The notes below the pieces were generated by a model. It was not told where the DNA came from, did no database searches, and saw only the letters and a program-made list of their open reading frames with translations. From CAVVNN01 sp963749605 (GTDB taxonomy: Bacteria > Actinomycetota > Thermoleophilia > Solirubrobacterales > 70-9): a stretch of 64,000 nt of DNA. Below, piece by piece: positions 43,326-51,647 of the stretch. The stretch is from contig CAVVNN010000004.1 of NCBI GenBank assembly GCA_963749605.1, positions 124,001 to 188,000 of the forward strand, written 5' to 3'. Both the position numbers and the translations under genes were made by a program. Positions within the stretch are counted from its first letter, which is position 1, and every line of letters starts with the position of its first letter.

Positions 43326-43327
43326 CG

Positions 43328-45010
43328 CTACTCCTCGGGTTCCCGTGCGAGGGGGCTCTCGCGCCTCGCCTGGCGGTAGCGGCGGATCAGCGCGTTGGTG
43401 GAGCTGTCGTGCCGCAGCTTCGGCTCCCTGCCGGCCTTCAGCTCGGGGACGATCGCCACCGCCAGCGCCTTGCCCAGCTCGACTCCCCACTGGTCGAAGG
43501 AGTCGATTCCCCAGATAGCCCCCTGGGTGAAGGCACTGTGCTCGTAGAGGGCGACCAACGCGCCCAGCGTCTCCGGCGTGAGGCGGTCGGCGAGGATCGT
43601 GTTGGAGGGGCGGTTGCCCTCCATCACCCGGTGCGGCACGACCTCCTCCGGCGTCCCCTCCTCGCGCACCTGCTCGGGCGTTTTGCCGAAGGCGAGCGCC
43701 TCGCTCTGGGCGAAGACGTTGGACATCAGCAGGTCGTGGTGGTCGCCGAGCGGGTTGTTGGAATGGATGAAGCCTATGAAGTCGCAGGGAATCAGGCGCG
43801 TGCCCTGGTGGATCAGCTGGTAGAAGGAATGCTGGCCGTTGGTCCCGGGCTCGCCCCAGTAGATCGCCCCGGTGTCGTAGTCGACGCGGGCGCCGTCGAG
43901 GGTGACGTGCTTGCCGTTTGACTCCATCGTCAGCTGCTGCAGGTAGGCGGGGAAGCGGTGCAGATACTGGTCGTAGGGGAAGACGCCACAGGTCTGGGCG
44001 CCGAAGAAGTCCGAGTACCAGACCGAGAGCAGGCCCATCAGCGCCGGCAGGTTGGCGGCCAGCGGCGTCGCGCGGAAGTGCTCGTCCATCGCGTGGAAGC
44101 CGGCCAGCATCTCGGCGAAGCGGGCGGGGCCGATCGCGAGCATGGTCGAGAGGCCGATCGCCGAGTCCATCGAGTAGCGGCCGCCCACCCACTCCCAGAA
44201 ACCGAACATGTTGTCGGTGTCGATCCCGAACCTGGCGACCTCCTCGGCGTTGGTCGAGACGGCGACGAAGTGCTTGGCGACGGCGGCCTCCTCGCCGCCG
44301 AGGCCGGCCAGCGACCATTCGCGGGCGGTGCGGGCGTTGGTCATCGTCTCCAGCGTCGTGAAGGTCTTCGAGGAGATGACGAAGAGCGTCTCCTCTGGGT
44401 CGAGGTCGCGCGTGCACTCGGCGAAGTCGGTGCCGTCGACGTTGGAGACGAAGCGGAAGGAGAGTGCGCGGCGGCTGAAGTGGCGCAGCGCCTCATATGC
44501 CATCACCGGGCCGAGGTCGGAGCCGCCGATGCCGATGTTGACGACGTTGCGGATCGGCCTGCCGGTGTGGCCCCGCCACTCGCCGGAGCGGATCCGCTCG
44601 CAGAAGCCGGCCATCCGGTCGAGCGTCTCGTGGACCTCCTTGACGACGTCGACCCCGTCGACGATCAGCGAGCGGCCCCTCGGCATCCGCAGCGCCACAT
44701 GCAGCGCCGCGCGATCCTCGGAGACGTTGATGTGCTCGCCGCGGAACATCGCTTCGCGGCGCTCCTCGACTCCGCGCTGGCGGGCCAGCTCACCGAGCAG
44801 GATCACCGTCTCGTCGGTGATCCGGTTCTTGGAGAAGTCGAGATGGAGACCGGCGCCGTCGGCGATGAGGCGCTCGCCGCGCTGGGGGTCGGCGGCGAAG
44901 AGGTCGCGGAGGTGGGCGCCGCGGATCTCGCCGAAGTGTCGCTCCAGGTCCTTCCAGGCTGGCTGCTCGCGCAGGGACGCGGGCTCGCTCACCCCCGTGC
45001 CGTCGCTCAC
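43328..45010 (-). CDS. pgi: glucose-6-phosphate isomerase
   Basis: A 560-residue phosphoglucose isomerase interconverting glucose-6-phosphate and fructose-6-phosphate. Signature motifs are NIGIGGSDLGPVMAYEAL (phosphate binding), VISSKTFTTLETMTNA and GGRYSMDSAIGLS. The catalytic region is FFGAQTCGVFPYDQYLHRFP, with GEPGTNGQHSFYQLIHQGTR (catalytic His) after it, and FDQWGVELGK. The length matches the long E. coli type. GTG 45010 overlaps the tal stop by four bases. Confidence 0.97.
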   Translation of the reverse strand: MSDGTGVSEPASLREQPAWKDLERHFGEIRGAHLRDLFAADPQRGERLIADGAGLHLDFSKNRITDETVILLGELARQRGVEERREAMFRGEHINVSEDRAALHVALRMPRGRSLIVDGVDVVKEVHETLDRMAGFCERIRSGEWRGHTGRPIRNVVNIGIGGSDLGPVMAYEALRHFSRRALSFRFVSNVDGTDFAECTRDLDPEETLFVISSKTFTTLETMTNARTAREWSLAGLGGEEAAVAKHFVAVSTNAEEVARFGIDTDNMFGFWEWVGGRYSMDSAIGLSTMLAIGPARFAEMLAGFHAMDEHFRATPLAANLPALMGLLSVWYSDFFGAQTCGVFPYDQYLHRFPAYLQQLTMESNGKHVTLDGARVDYDTGAIYWGEPGTNGQHSFYQLIHQGTRLIPCDFIGFIHSNNPLGDHHDLLMSNVFAQSEALAFGKTPEQVREEGTPEEVVPHRVMEGNRPSNTILADRLTPETLGALVALYEHSAFTQGAIWGIDSFDQWGVELGKALAVAIVPELKAGREPKLRHDSSTNALIRRYRQARRESPLAREPEE

Positions 45011-46083
45011 GCCGGCGCCCTCAGCTGCGCCGAGATCGTCTTCAGCATCTGGTCCCAGGACTTGGCGAAGGCGACCTTGCCCTCCTCCTGCAGGCGCTCG
45101 GCGAGGGCGTCGACGTCGATCCCGGCATCGGCGAACCGCGCCAGCACCTGCTCGCAGTCGCCGCCGTCGGGAGGCATGAGGTCGCCGACGTGACCGTGGT
45201 CGGCGAAGGCCTTGAGGGTCGGCTCGGGCATCGTGTTGACGGTGAACGGCGAAGCGAAGCCCTCGATGTAGAGGACGTCGGAGGCTTCGGGGTCCTTGGT
45301 CCCGGTGCTGGCCCAGAGCAGGCGCTGCGGCCGCGCCCCCTCGTTCATCAGCCGCTGCATGCGCGGCGAGTCGAGCAGCTCGCGGTAGGCACGGTAGGCA
45401 CGGAAGCCGACCGCCAACCCGAGTCGGTTGTGCAGCTCGTCGGGCACCTCGCCGGTGACCGCCACGTCCCAGCGGCTCATGAAGATCGAGGCGACCGAGG
45501 GGACGTCGGGGTCGAGCCCGGCGTCGATCCGTCGTTCGATCCCCTTCAGGTAGGCGTCGGCGGCAGCGAGGTACTGCTCGCGCGAGAAGAGCAGGGTGAC
45601 GTTGATCGGCAGGCCGGCGAAGATCGACTCCTCGATCGCCGGCAGGCCCGCCGGCGTGCCCGGGATCTTGATGTAGAGATTCGGCCGGCCGCCTTCCCGG
45701 TGCAGGCGCGCCGCCTGCTCGATCGTCGCCGGCGTGTCGTCAGCGAGCTTGGGCGAGACCTCGAGCGAGCAGAAGCCGTCGACGCCGGCGGTGCGCTGGT
45801 GGACGCCGGCGAAGAGATCGGTCGCGTCGCGCAGGTCGGCCAGCGCCAGCTGGAAGAAGATCGCCTCGGGATCGTCGATCGTCTCGGCCAGCTCGGCGAT
45901 CTGCTCGTCGTACGCGTCGCCGCCCGAGATCGCCTTGTCGAAGATCGTCGGGTTGGAGGTGAGGCCGGTGACCGACAGCTCCTCGATGTAAGCGGCGAGG
46001 GTGCCGTCGCGCAGCATCGTGCGGGTGATGTTGTCGAGCCAGAGGCTCTGCCCCAGCTCATGCAGTCGTGCGGTTGGCTTCAT
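45007..46083 (-). CDS. tal: transaldolase
   Basis: A 358-residue transaldolase of the actinobacterial/cyanobacterial long type, transferring a dihydroxyacetone unit in the non-oxidative pentose phosphate branch. Motifs are GLTSNPTIFDKAISGGDAYD and SLEVSPKLADDT. The Schiff-base Lys is in PNLYIKIPGTPAGLPAIEES. NVTLLFSREQYLAAADAYLK and RLLWASTGTKDPEASDVLYI are also present. ATG 46083 follows the tkt stop by 20 bases and its stop overlaps the pgi start. Confidence 0.96.
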   Translation of the reverse strand: MKPTARLHELGQSLWLDNITRTMLRDGTLAAYIEELSVTGLTSNPTIFDKAISGGDAYDEQIAELAETIDDPEAIFFQLALADLRDATDLFAGVHQRTAGVDGFCSLEVSPKLADDTPATIEQAARLHREGGRPNLYIKIPGTPAGLPAIEESIFAGLPINVTLLFSREQYLAAADAYLKGIERRIDAGLDPDVPSVASIFMSRWDVAVTGEVPDELHNRLGLAVGFRAYRAYRELLDSPRMQRLMNEGARPQRLLWASTGTKDPEASDVLYIEGFASPFTVNTMPEPTLKAFADHGHVGDLMPPDGGDCEQVLARFADAGIDVDALAERLQEEGKVAFAKSWDQMLKTISAQLRAPA

Positions 46084-46103
46084 GTCTCGCTCCTTCAAGT
46101 CGT

Positions 46104-48230
46104 TTACGCGTTCCCGGCTACCCGGCCGAGCGCTTCGCGGGCCGCCTCGGCGACCCTGTCCGGCGTGAAGCCGAACTTCGTCTGCACGTCCTTGAGCGGC
46201 GCCGAGGTGCCGAAGGTGTGCATGCCGATCTTGACGCCGCCGGGGCCGACGTAGCGATCCCATCCCAGGGTCGAGGCCTCCTCGACCGAGACGCGCGCGG
46301 TCACCTGCGGCGGCAGCACCTCGTCGCGGTAGGCCTCGTCCTGGCGGTCGAACAGCTCCCAGCAGGGAAGGCTCACCACACGCGCGCGAACACTCTCACC
46401 TCTTAGCTCCTCGTATGCCGCCAGCGCCAGCGCCACCTCGCTCCCGGTGGCGATCAGGATGACCTCGGGACCGTCGCCGTCGGCGCCGGCATCGGCGAGC
46501 ACGTAGCCACCCCGGCGCAGCCCCTCCGCCGGGGCGTAGGTGGCGCGGTCGAAGACCGGCACGTCCTGGCGGGTGAGGACGAGGGCGACGGGCTGGTGGC
46601 TGCGGTCGATCGCGACCCGCCATGCCTCCGCGACCTCGTTGGCGTCGGCGGGGCGGATCACGTCGAGGCCGGGGATCGCCCGCAGCGAGGCGAGCTGCTC
46701 GACCGGCTGGTGGGTGGGGCCGTCCTCGCCGAGCCCGATCGAGTCGTGGGTGAAGAGGTGGATCACCGGCAGCTCCATCAGCGCCGAGAGGCGGATCGCC
46801 GGCCGCGCGTAGTCGGAGAAGGTGAGGTAGGTCGACCAGAGCGGGCGCAGCTTGGAGAGGGAGAGGCCGTTGGAGATCGCCGCCGACTCGTGCTCGCGGA
46901 TGCCGTAGTGGAGCTGGCGGCCCGCGTAGCTTCCGGGCTCGAAGTCGGCCGCGCGGTCGGTGTCGAGGCGGACCGAGGTCGAGTCGGTGAGGTCGGCGGA
47001 GCCGGCGATCAGCCAGGGCAGGCGTGCCGCGATCGCGTTCTCGACCTGGTTGGAGGCCTTGCGGGTGGCGATCCCCTTCGCGTCGGCGTCGAAGCTGGGG
47101 ATCCCGGCGTCCCAATCCTCGGGCAGCTCGCGCTTGCGCATCGCGTCGATCTCGGCAGCGAGCTCGGGCTCCTCCCCGGTGTAGGCGGCAAGCGTCTGCT
47201 CCCACCCGGCGCGCAACTCGGCGCCGCGCCTGCAGATCCCCTCGGCGAAGCGCTCGCGCACCCCGTCGGGGACGAGGAACTGGGCGTCCTCGGGCCAGCC
47301 GTAGGCGCGCTTGGTCTCGCGCACCTCCTCCTCGCCAAGCGGCTCGCCGTGGGCGGCGGCGGTGTCCTGCTTGTGCGGCGAGCCGTAACCGATGTGGCTG
47401 TCGACGACGATCAGGGTCGGCCGTCCCTGCTCGCTCTTGAACTCCTCGAAGGCAGTGGCTATCAGGCCGGTGTCGTTGGCATCGCCCACCCTCGTGACGT
47501 TCCAGCCGTAGCCGATGAAGCGGGCGGCGACGTCGTCGTCGTAGGCAAGGTGGGTCTTGCCGTCGATCGTGATGTGGTTGTTGTCGTAGATCCAGCAGAG
47601 GTTGTCGAGGGCGAGGTGGCCGGCGATCGAGGCGGCTTCGTTGGAGACTCCCTCCATCAGGCAGCCGTCCCCGGCGATCGCGTAGACGTCGAAGTCGAAC
47701 AGGTCGAAGCCGGGACGGTCGTAGCGGGCCGACTGCCACTTGGAGGCGATCGCCATCCCGACCGAGGTGGCGACCCCCTGGCCGAGCGGACCGGTGGTGG
47801 TCTCCACTCCCGAGGTCCAGCGGTACTCGGGGTGACCGGGGGCGCGGGAATCGAGCTGGCGGAAGCGCTCGATGTCCTCGAGGCTGACCGCCGGCTTGCC
47901 GACGATCTCGTAATCGGGGTCCACCGCCTGCACGTCGGCGAGGTGCAGCAGCGAGTAGAGGAGCATCGAGGCGTGGCCGGCGGAGAGCACGAAGCGGTCG
48001 CGGCCCGGCCAGATCGGGTCGGCGGGGTCGAAGCGGAGGAAGCGCTGCCAGAGCGTGTAGGCGAGCGGGGCCAGCGCCATCGGCGTCCCCGGATGGCCGG
48101 AGTTGGCCTTCTGGATCGCGTCGATCGAGAGCGTGCGGATCGTGTTGATGCAGAGCTGGTCGATGTCGCGGTCCGTGCCTGCATGCGCGAGGCCGATCCT
48201 ATTCCCCGGACTCTCCGAGCCGTAACGCAT
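46104..48230 (-). CDS. tkt: transketolase
   Basis: A 708-residue thiamine-diphosphate enzyme transferring two-carbon ketol units. Motifs are KANSGHPGTPMALAPLAYTL, TTGPLGQGVATSVGMA and GDGCLMEGVSNEAASIAGHL with the NNH following (TPP/Mg2+). HDSIGLGEDGPTHQPVEQLA and the C-terminal domain IATGSEVALALAAYEEL follow. The start is ATG 48230; the region between it and the first conserved residues (TDRDIDQLCINTIRTLS) is variable. It is first in the tkt-tal-pgi-cydA-cydB run and diverges from rpiA across an inverted repeat. Confidence 0.97.
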   Translation of the reverse strand: MRYGSESPGNRIGLAHAGTDRDIDQLCINTIRTLSIDAIQKANSGHPGTPMALAPLAYTLWQRFLRFDPADPIWPGRDRFVLSAGHASMLLYSLLHLADVQAVDPDYEIVGKPAVSLEDIERFRQLDSRAPGHPEYRWTSGVETTTGPLGQGVATSVGMAIASKWQSARYDRPGFDLFDFDVYAIAGDGCLMEGVSNEAASIAGHLALDNLCWIYDNNHITIDGKTHLAYDDDVAARFIGYGWNVTRVGDANDTGLIATAFEEFKSEQGRPTLIVVDSHIGYGSPHKQDTAAAHGEPLGEEEVRETKRAYGWPEDAQFLVPDGVRERFAEGICRRGAELRAGWEQTLAAYTGEEPELAAEIDAMRKRELPEDWDAGIPSFDADAKGIATRKASNQVENAIAARLPWLIAGSADLTDSTSVRLDTDRAADFEPGSYAGRQLHYGIREHESAAISNGLSLSKLRPLWSTYLTFSDYARPAIRLSALMELPVIHLFTHDSIGLGEDGPTHQPVEQLASLRAIPGLDVIRPADANEVAEAWRVAIDRSHQPVALVLTRQDVPVFDRATYAPAEGLRRGGYVLADAGADGDGPEVILIATGSEVALALAAYEELRGESVRARVVSLPCWELFDRQDEAYRDEVLPPQVTARVSVEEASTLGWDRYVGPGGVKIGMHTFGTSAPLKDVQTKFGFTPDRVAEAAREALGRVAGNA

Positions 48231-48242
48231 TCCCGCCCGCCG

Positions 48243-48267
48243 ACGGGCCGTTGGAAAAAAGGCCCGT
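48243..48267. promoter_or_regulatory. inverted repeat ACGGGCC-N11-GGCCCGT between tkt and rpiA
   Basis: A perfect 7-bp inverted repeat around an A-rich centre (GTTGGAAAAAA) lies between the divergent tkt and rpiA genes. It is well placed as a shared operator or as a leader hairpin for rpiA. No regulator is identified. Confidence 0.4.
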
Positions 48268-48296
48268 TTCAGCCGCGCGTGGATAGAGTGGCGGCC

Positions 48297-48944
48297 GTGA
48301 GCGCTGCCGACGAGGAGAAGCGGGTCGCGGCGGAGGCTGCGGCGGAGCTGGTGCGAGACGGGATGGCGGTCGGGCTGGGGACGGGCTCGACGGTCGAGCA
48401 CCTGCTGCCGGCGATCGCGCGGCGCGGCCTCGGCGACATCCGCTGCGTCGCCACGTCTTTGGCGACCGAGGAACAGGCCCGCGGGCTGGGGATCCCGGTC
48501 GAGGAGTTCGGCACGCTGGAGCGGCTCGACATCGCGATCGACGGCACCGACCAGGTGACGCCGGACGGTTGGCTGATCAAGGGCGGCGGCGGCGCCCACC
48601 TGCGCGAGAAGATCGTCGCCGCGGCGGCCGAGCGCTTCGTCGTCATCGCCGACTCGAGCAAGCCGGTCGAGGAGCTGACCGCCCCGGTTCCATTGGAGCT
48701 GTTCGCCTTCGGCCTGCGCTCGACCCTGACCCGCCTCGGCAACGCGGTCGAGCTGCGCGATGCTCCCCCCAGCCCCGACGACGGCCTGATCGCCGACTAC
48801 CGGGGCGCCATGCCGGACGACCCGGCGTCCCTGGCAGCCCGCCTCGAGGCCGACCCCGGCGTCGCCGCCCACGGCCTCTTTCCCCCCGAGCTGGTCAGCG
48901 AAGTGATCGTCGGCCGTGGCTCAAGCGCCGAACGTATTCGCTGA
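48297..48944 (+). CDS. rpiA: ribose-5-phosphate isomerase A
   Basis: A 215-residue RpiA interconverting ribose-5-phosphate and ribulose-5-phosphate. Motifs are GMAVGLGTGSTVEHLLPAIA, IDIAIDGTDQVTP (read as LDIAIDGTDQV in the sequence), LIKGGGGAHLREKIVAAAAE with catalytic residues, and FVVIADSSKPVEEL. GTG 48297 is used; in-frame GTGs at 48288 and 48279 are alternatives. It is divergent from tkt, so the two halves of the non-oxidative branch can be co-regulated. Confidence 0.93.
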   Translation: MSAADEEKRVAAEAAAELVRDGMAVGLGTGSTVEHLLPAIARRGLGDIRCVATSLATEEQARGLGIPVEEFGTLERLDIAIDGTDQVTPDGWLIKGGGGAHLREKIVAAAAERFVVIADSSKPVEELTAPVPLELFAFGLRSTLTRLGNAVELRDAPPSPDDGLIADYRGAMPDDPASLAARLEADPGVAAHGLFPPELVSEVIVGRGSSAERIR

Positions 48945-48978
48945 CGCCGGTTCCGCGGAACCGGCCGAACGGGTCGCG

Positions 48979-49518
48979 TCAGGAGCTAAGAAGTGACTTG
49001 AGCCTCTGATGTGCCGGGTCCTCCTCGCCCAAGAGGTCGGCGATCGCGGCCGCCGCCGCCTCGATGTCCTCCGGAGTTGCCACGGCGATCGCCTCTATGT
49101 CTGCCCAGTCCTTCGTGCGATCGAAGAAAGCCTTGAAGATGGTCAGCGATGCGCAATCGAGGACTGGAACGTCACGGCCCTCCAGCCGAACCCAGACCAC
49201 CGATGCGGCGATGGCATCGTGCAGGGGAAGGTTATTGAGGAAGACATCGATCGGCGTGCCGTCCCAGTCCAACCTGGCCTGACCGTCGCGCTTGACCTTT
49301 GCGATGTCCTTTTTCCGGATCCTGACCGCTCCCGGCATGCAAGCGAGGACCGACTCCGCCTTGGAAGCGTCGACGAAGATGTTGACGTCGAGATCGCGTG
49401 TTCCTCGCGGCTCCTCGATGCAGTAGGCGAGCGCGATGGCTCCGCCGAATGCATGGGCGATGCCGGCCGCGGTGAGCGAGTCGTGAATGGTGAAGAGTTT
49501 GTCGACGAGCTCGCTCAC
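48979..49518 (-). CDS. minimal-nucleotidyltransferase-fold protein, toxin-like partner of the HTH gene
   Basis: A 179-residue protein with a Pol-beta-type nucleotidyltransferase core. Gly25-Gly26 lie in HAFGGAIALAYC. The acidic pair Asp42 and Asp44 is in RGTRDLDVNIFVD, and a third acidic residue Asp91 is in TPIDVFLNN. This satisfies the GG...DxD...D active-site pattern of MNT and AbiEii-like toxins. The C-terminal half is helical (LTIFKAFFDRTKDWADIEAI). Its start overlaps the upstream XRE-type gene by four bases. In known cassettes of this kind the enzyme nucleotidylates tRNA or a partner protein; which applies here is unknown. It may also be a non-toxin NTase. Confidence 0.68.
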   Translation of the reverse strand: MSELVDKLFTIHDSLTAAGIAHAFGGAIALAYCIEEPRGTRDLDVNIFVDASKAESVLACMPGAVRIRKKDIAKVKRDGQARLDWDGTPIDVFLNNLPLHDAIAASVVWVRLEGRDVPVLDCASLTIFKAFFDRTKDWADIEAIAVATPEDIEAAAAAIADLLGEEDPAHQRLKSLLSS

Positions 49519-49880
49519 TGCCCGGAGCCTCCCGTCGCGATCCGGTCGGGCAGTCGCGGGTAGTTGAGCTCAGGGCGGGGGCGAAACGGAAGCGCCTCGG
49601 CTAGCTCGAGAACCTGCACGAGAATCCGGCTGGCTCGCTCAACGTCCACGGGAGGTTTGCGTGGCGCAATCCCCAGCTCGAACCCGCCGGCAGCGGCCAA
49701 CCGGGCGAGCATGTCCGTACCGGGCTCGCGGTGACCTCGCAAGTAGGCGTTGACGACCGACCGCGGCAACCCCGCCCGGCGGGCGAGCTCTGCCTGGCTG
49801 AGACCGCTGCGGCGGCGAATCTCGTTGGCCAACGAAGCGGCGGGGGTCGTGGCCATTGACCTAGAGGTGCCGATGTCCAT
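49515..49880 (-). CDS. XRE-family HTH protein, antitoxin-like
   Basis: A 121-residue protein with an N-terminal XRE helix-turn-helix (LANEIRRRSGLSQAELARRA, then GLPRSVVNAYLRGHREPG). A C-terminal extension (VERASRILVQVLELAEALPF) could contact a partner. ATG 49880 lies just 8 bases from an 18-bp near-perfect palindrome (49889-49906); ATG 49859 is an alternative start. It is translationally coupled to the nucleotidyltransferase-like gene. The pair looks like an autoregulated two-gene cassette inserted between rpiA and pgl. Confidence 0.75.
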   Translation of the reverse strand: MDIGTSRSMATTPAASLANEIRRRSGLSQAELARRAGLPRSVVNAYLRGHREPGTDMLARLAAAGGFELGIAPRKPPVDVERASRILVQVLELAEALPFRPRPELNYPRLPDRIATGGSGQ

Positions 49881-49888
49881 GGCTTTAT

Positions 49889-49906
49889 GTTAGCGAATTC
49901 GCGAAC
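49889..49906. promoter_or_regulatory. palindrome GTTaGCGAATTCGCgAAC, candidate operator of the HTH/NTase pair
   Basis: An 18-bp palindrome with one mismatched pair and a perfect GCGAATTCGC core (49893-49902), directly upstream of the XRE-type gene start. The position fits autorepression by the HTH protein. It stands out as AT-richer than its surroundings. Confidence 0.65.
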
Positions 49907-49926
49907 ACCAGCCCGCGTCCGCGCAG

Positions 49927-50592
49927 CTAGGAACCCGCAGCGGCCTCGTCGGCCACCGCCACCATCTCCTCGTTCTCCACGCGGCCAGCGGGGATCGAGG
50001 GGTCGGCGGCCAGCAGCTTGGCGAGGGCCCCCCGCTTCTCCTCGCCGGTAACCAGCCAGACGATCTGGCGGGCCTCGGCGAGAGCCGGGTAGGTGAGGGT
50101 CATGCGGGGGTGGCCCTGGTAGGCGGTCTCGGTGACGGCGACGCGGCGGTCGGTGACGTCGAGGACCGGGTCGGCGGGGACGAGCGAGGCGGTGTGGCCG
50201 TCGGGGCCGAGGCCGAGGTGGACGAGGTCGAGACGCTCGGGCAGGGAGGATTCGTAGTCACGGGCGGCGGCGGCGAGGTCGCGCTGTGTGACCGGCATCG
50301 GCCGCAGCGCCGACTGGTGGTCCATCGAGAGGCCGAGGACCATGTGGGTGAGGTTGCGGTCTTCGCTGCCCGGCGAGGCGATCCGCTCGTCGACCTGGAA
50401 CAGCTCGGTTGCCTCCCACGGCATCTCCTCCAGTTCGCCGAGAATCGCCAGCATCGCCCAGGGAGAGCGGCCGCCGCTCATCGCCAGGGCGAAGGCGCCG
50501 CGCTCTTTCACCGCCTCCTGCCCTGCGGCGGCGATCAGCTCGGCTCCGCGCTGCGCCGCCGCCCGTTCGTCGGCGACGACTTCGAGCTTCAC
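49927..50592 (-). CDS. pgl: 6-phosphogluconolactonase
   Basis: A 221-residue hydrolase of 6-phosphoglucono-1,5-lactone in the oxidative pentose phosphate branch, DevB/SOL type. Motifs are FALAMSGGRSPWAMLAILGE and TELFQVDERIASPGSEDRNL. LVHLGLGPDGHTASLVPADP carries the catalytic His. The stop of gnd and the start of this gene are one base apart in order gnd-pgl on the minus strand, so they are coupled. Confidence 0.94.
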   Translation of the reverse strand: MKLEVVADERAAAQRGAELIAAAGQEAVKERGAFALAMSGGRSPWAMLAILGELEEMPWEATELFQVDERIASPGSEDRNLTHMVLGLSMDHQSALRPMPVTQRDLAAAARDYESSLPERLDLVHLGLGPDGHTASLVPADPVLDVTDRRVAVTETAYQGHPRMTLTYPALAEARQIVWLVTGEEKRGALAKLLAADPSIPAGRVENEEMVAVADEAAAGS

Positions 50593-50593
50593 G

Positions 50594-51610
50594 CTAGGAC
50601 TTCTTCTCGTCGTGGCCGCCGAACTGCTTGCGCATCGCCGAGAGAACCTTGTCGGCGAAGTCGTCCAGTCCGCGCGAGGAGAAGCGCTCGTACAGGGCGG
50701 TGGTGAGGACCGGCGCCGGCACGCCCTCGTCGATCGCGGCGATTGCGGTCCAACGGCCCTCGCCGGAGTCGGAGACGCGGCCGGCGAAGTCGGCGAGGTC
50801 GGGGGATTCCTGCATCGACGCCGCGGTCAGGTCGAGCAGCCAGGAGCCGATCACGCTGCCTCGCCGCCAGACCTCGGCGACCTCGGGCAGGTCGAGGTCG
50901 TACTGGTAGTACTCGGGCTGCTCCAGCGGCGCGGTCTCCGCATCGGCCTCGCGCTCCACCTTGCCCGCGTTGGCGTTCTTGAGGATGTTGAGCCCCTCGG
51001 CGTAGGCGGCCATCAGCCCGTACTCGATCCCGTTGTGGACCATCTTCACGAAGTGCCCGGCGCCGTTTGGGCCGCAGTGCAGGTAGCCGTTCTCCGCGGG
51101 AGTGGGGTCGCCGCAGCGGCCCGGAGTGCGCGCGGCCGACTCGACCCCCGGCGCCAGGGTGGCGAAGACCGGGTCGAGGCGCTGCACCGCGCCCTCGGGC
51201 CCGCCGATCATCAGGCAGTAGCCGCGATCGAGGCCGAAGACGCCGCCGCTGGTGCCGCAGTCGACGAAGTCGATCCCCTTCTCCTTCAGCATCGCGGCGC
51301 GGCGAATGTCGTCGCGGTAGTAGGAGTTGCCGCCGTCGACGATCGCGTCTCCGGGCTCGAGCACGGCGGCGACGGCCTCGACCGTCTTCTCGGTGATCTC
51401 GCCGGAGGGGACCATCGCCCAGACCGCCCGCGGCGGGCTCAGCTTCGAGGCCAGCTCCTGCAGCGAGGAGGCGCCCTCGGCGCCCTCTCCGGCCAGCTCG
51501 GAGACCGCGTCGGGATCGACGTCGTAGGCGACGATGCGGTGGTCGTCGCGCATCAGGCGGCGGGCCATGTTCGCCCCCATGCGGCCGAGCCCGACGATTC
51601 CCAACTCCAT
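50594..51610 (-). CDS. gnd: 6-phosphogluconate dehydrogenase (decarboxylating), short type
   Basis: A 338-residue oxidative decarboxylase giving ribulose-5-phosphate. It begins MELGIVGLGRMGANMARRLM (Rossmann GxGxMG). DGGNSYYRDDIRRAA, FVDCGTSGGVFGLDRGYCLM and KMVHNGIEYGLMAAYAEGLN carry the substrate and catalytic residues. The length is that of the short NAD-linked form rather than the 470-residue NADP form. The cofactor is inferred from family knowledge. ATG 51610 is 37 bases from the divergent zwf start. Confidence 0.94.
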   Translation of the reverse strand: MELGIVGLGRMGANMARRLMRDDHRIVAYDVDPDAVSELAGEGAEGASSLQELASKLSPPRAVWAMVPSGEITEKTVEAVAAVLEPGDAIVDGGNSYYRDDIRRAAMLKEKGIDFVDCGTSGGVFGLDRGYCLMIGGPEGAVQRLDPVFATLAPGVESAARTPGRCGDPTPAENGYLHCGPNGAGHFVKMVHNGIEYGLMAAYAEGLNILKNANAGKVEREADAETAPLEQPEYYQYDLDLPEVAEVWRRGSVIGSWLLDLTAASMQESPDLADFAGRVSDSGEGRWTAIAAIDEGVPAPVLTTALYERFSSRGLDDFADKVLSAMRKQFGGHDEKKS

Positions 51611-51647
51611 AACGCCCATCCTATGGGCTGGGATAGCCTGCGACCGC

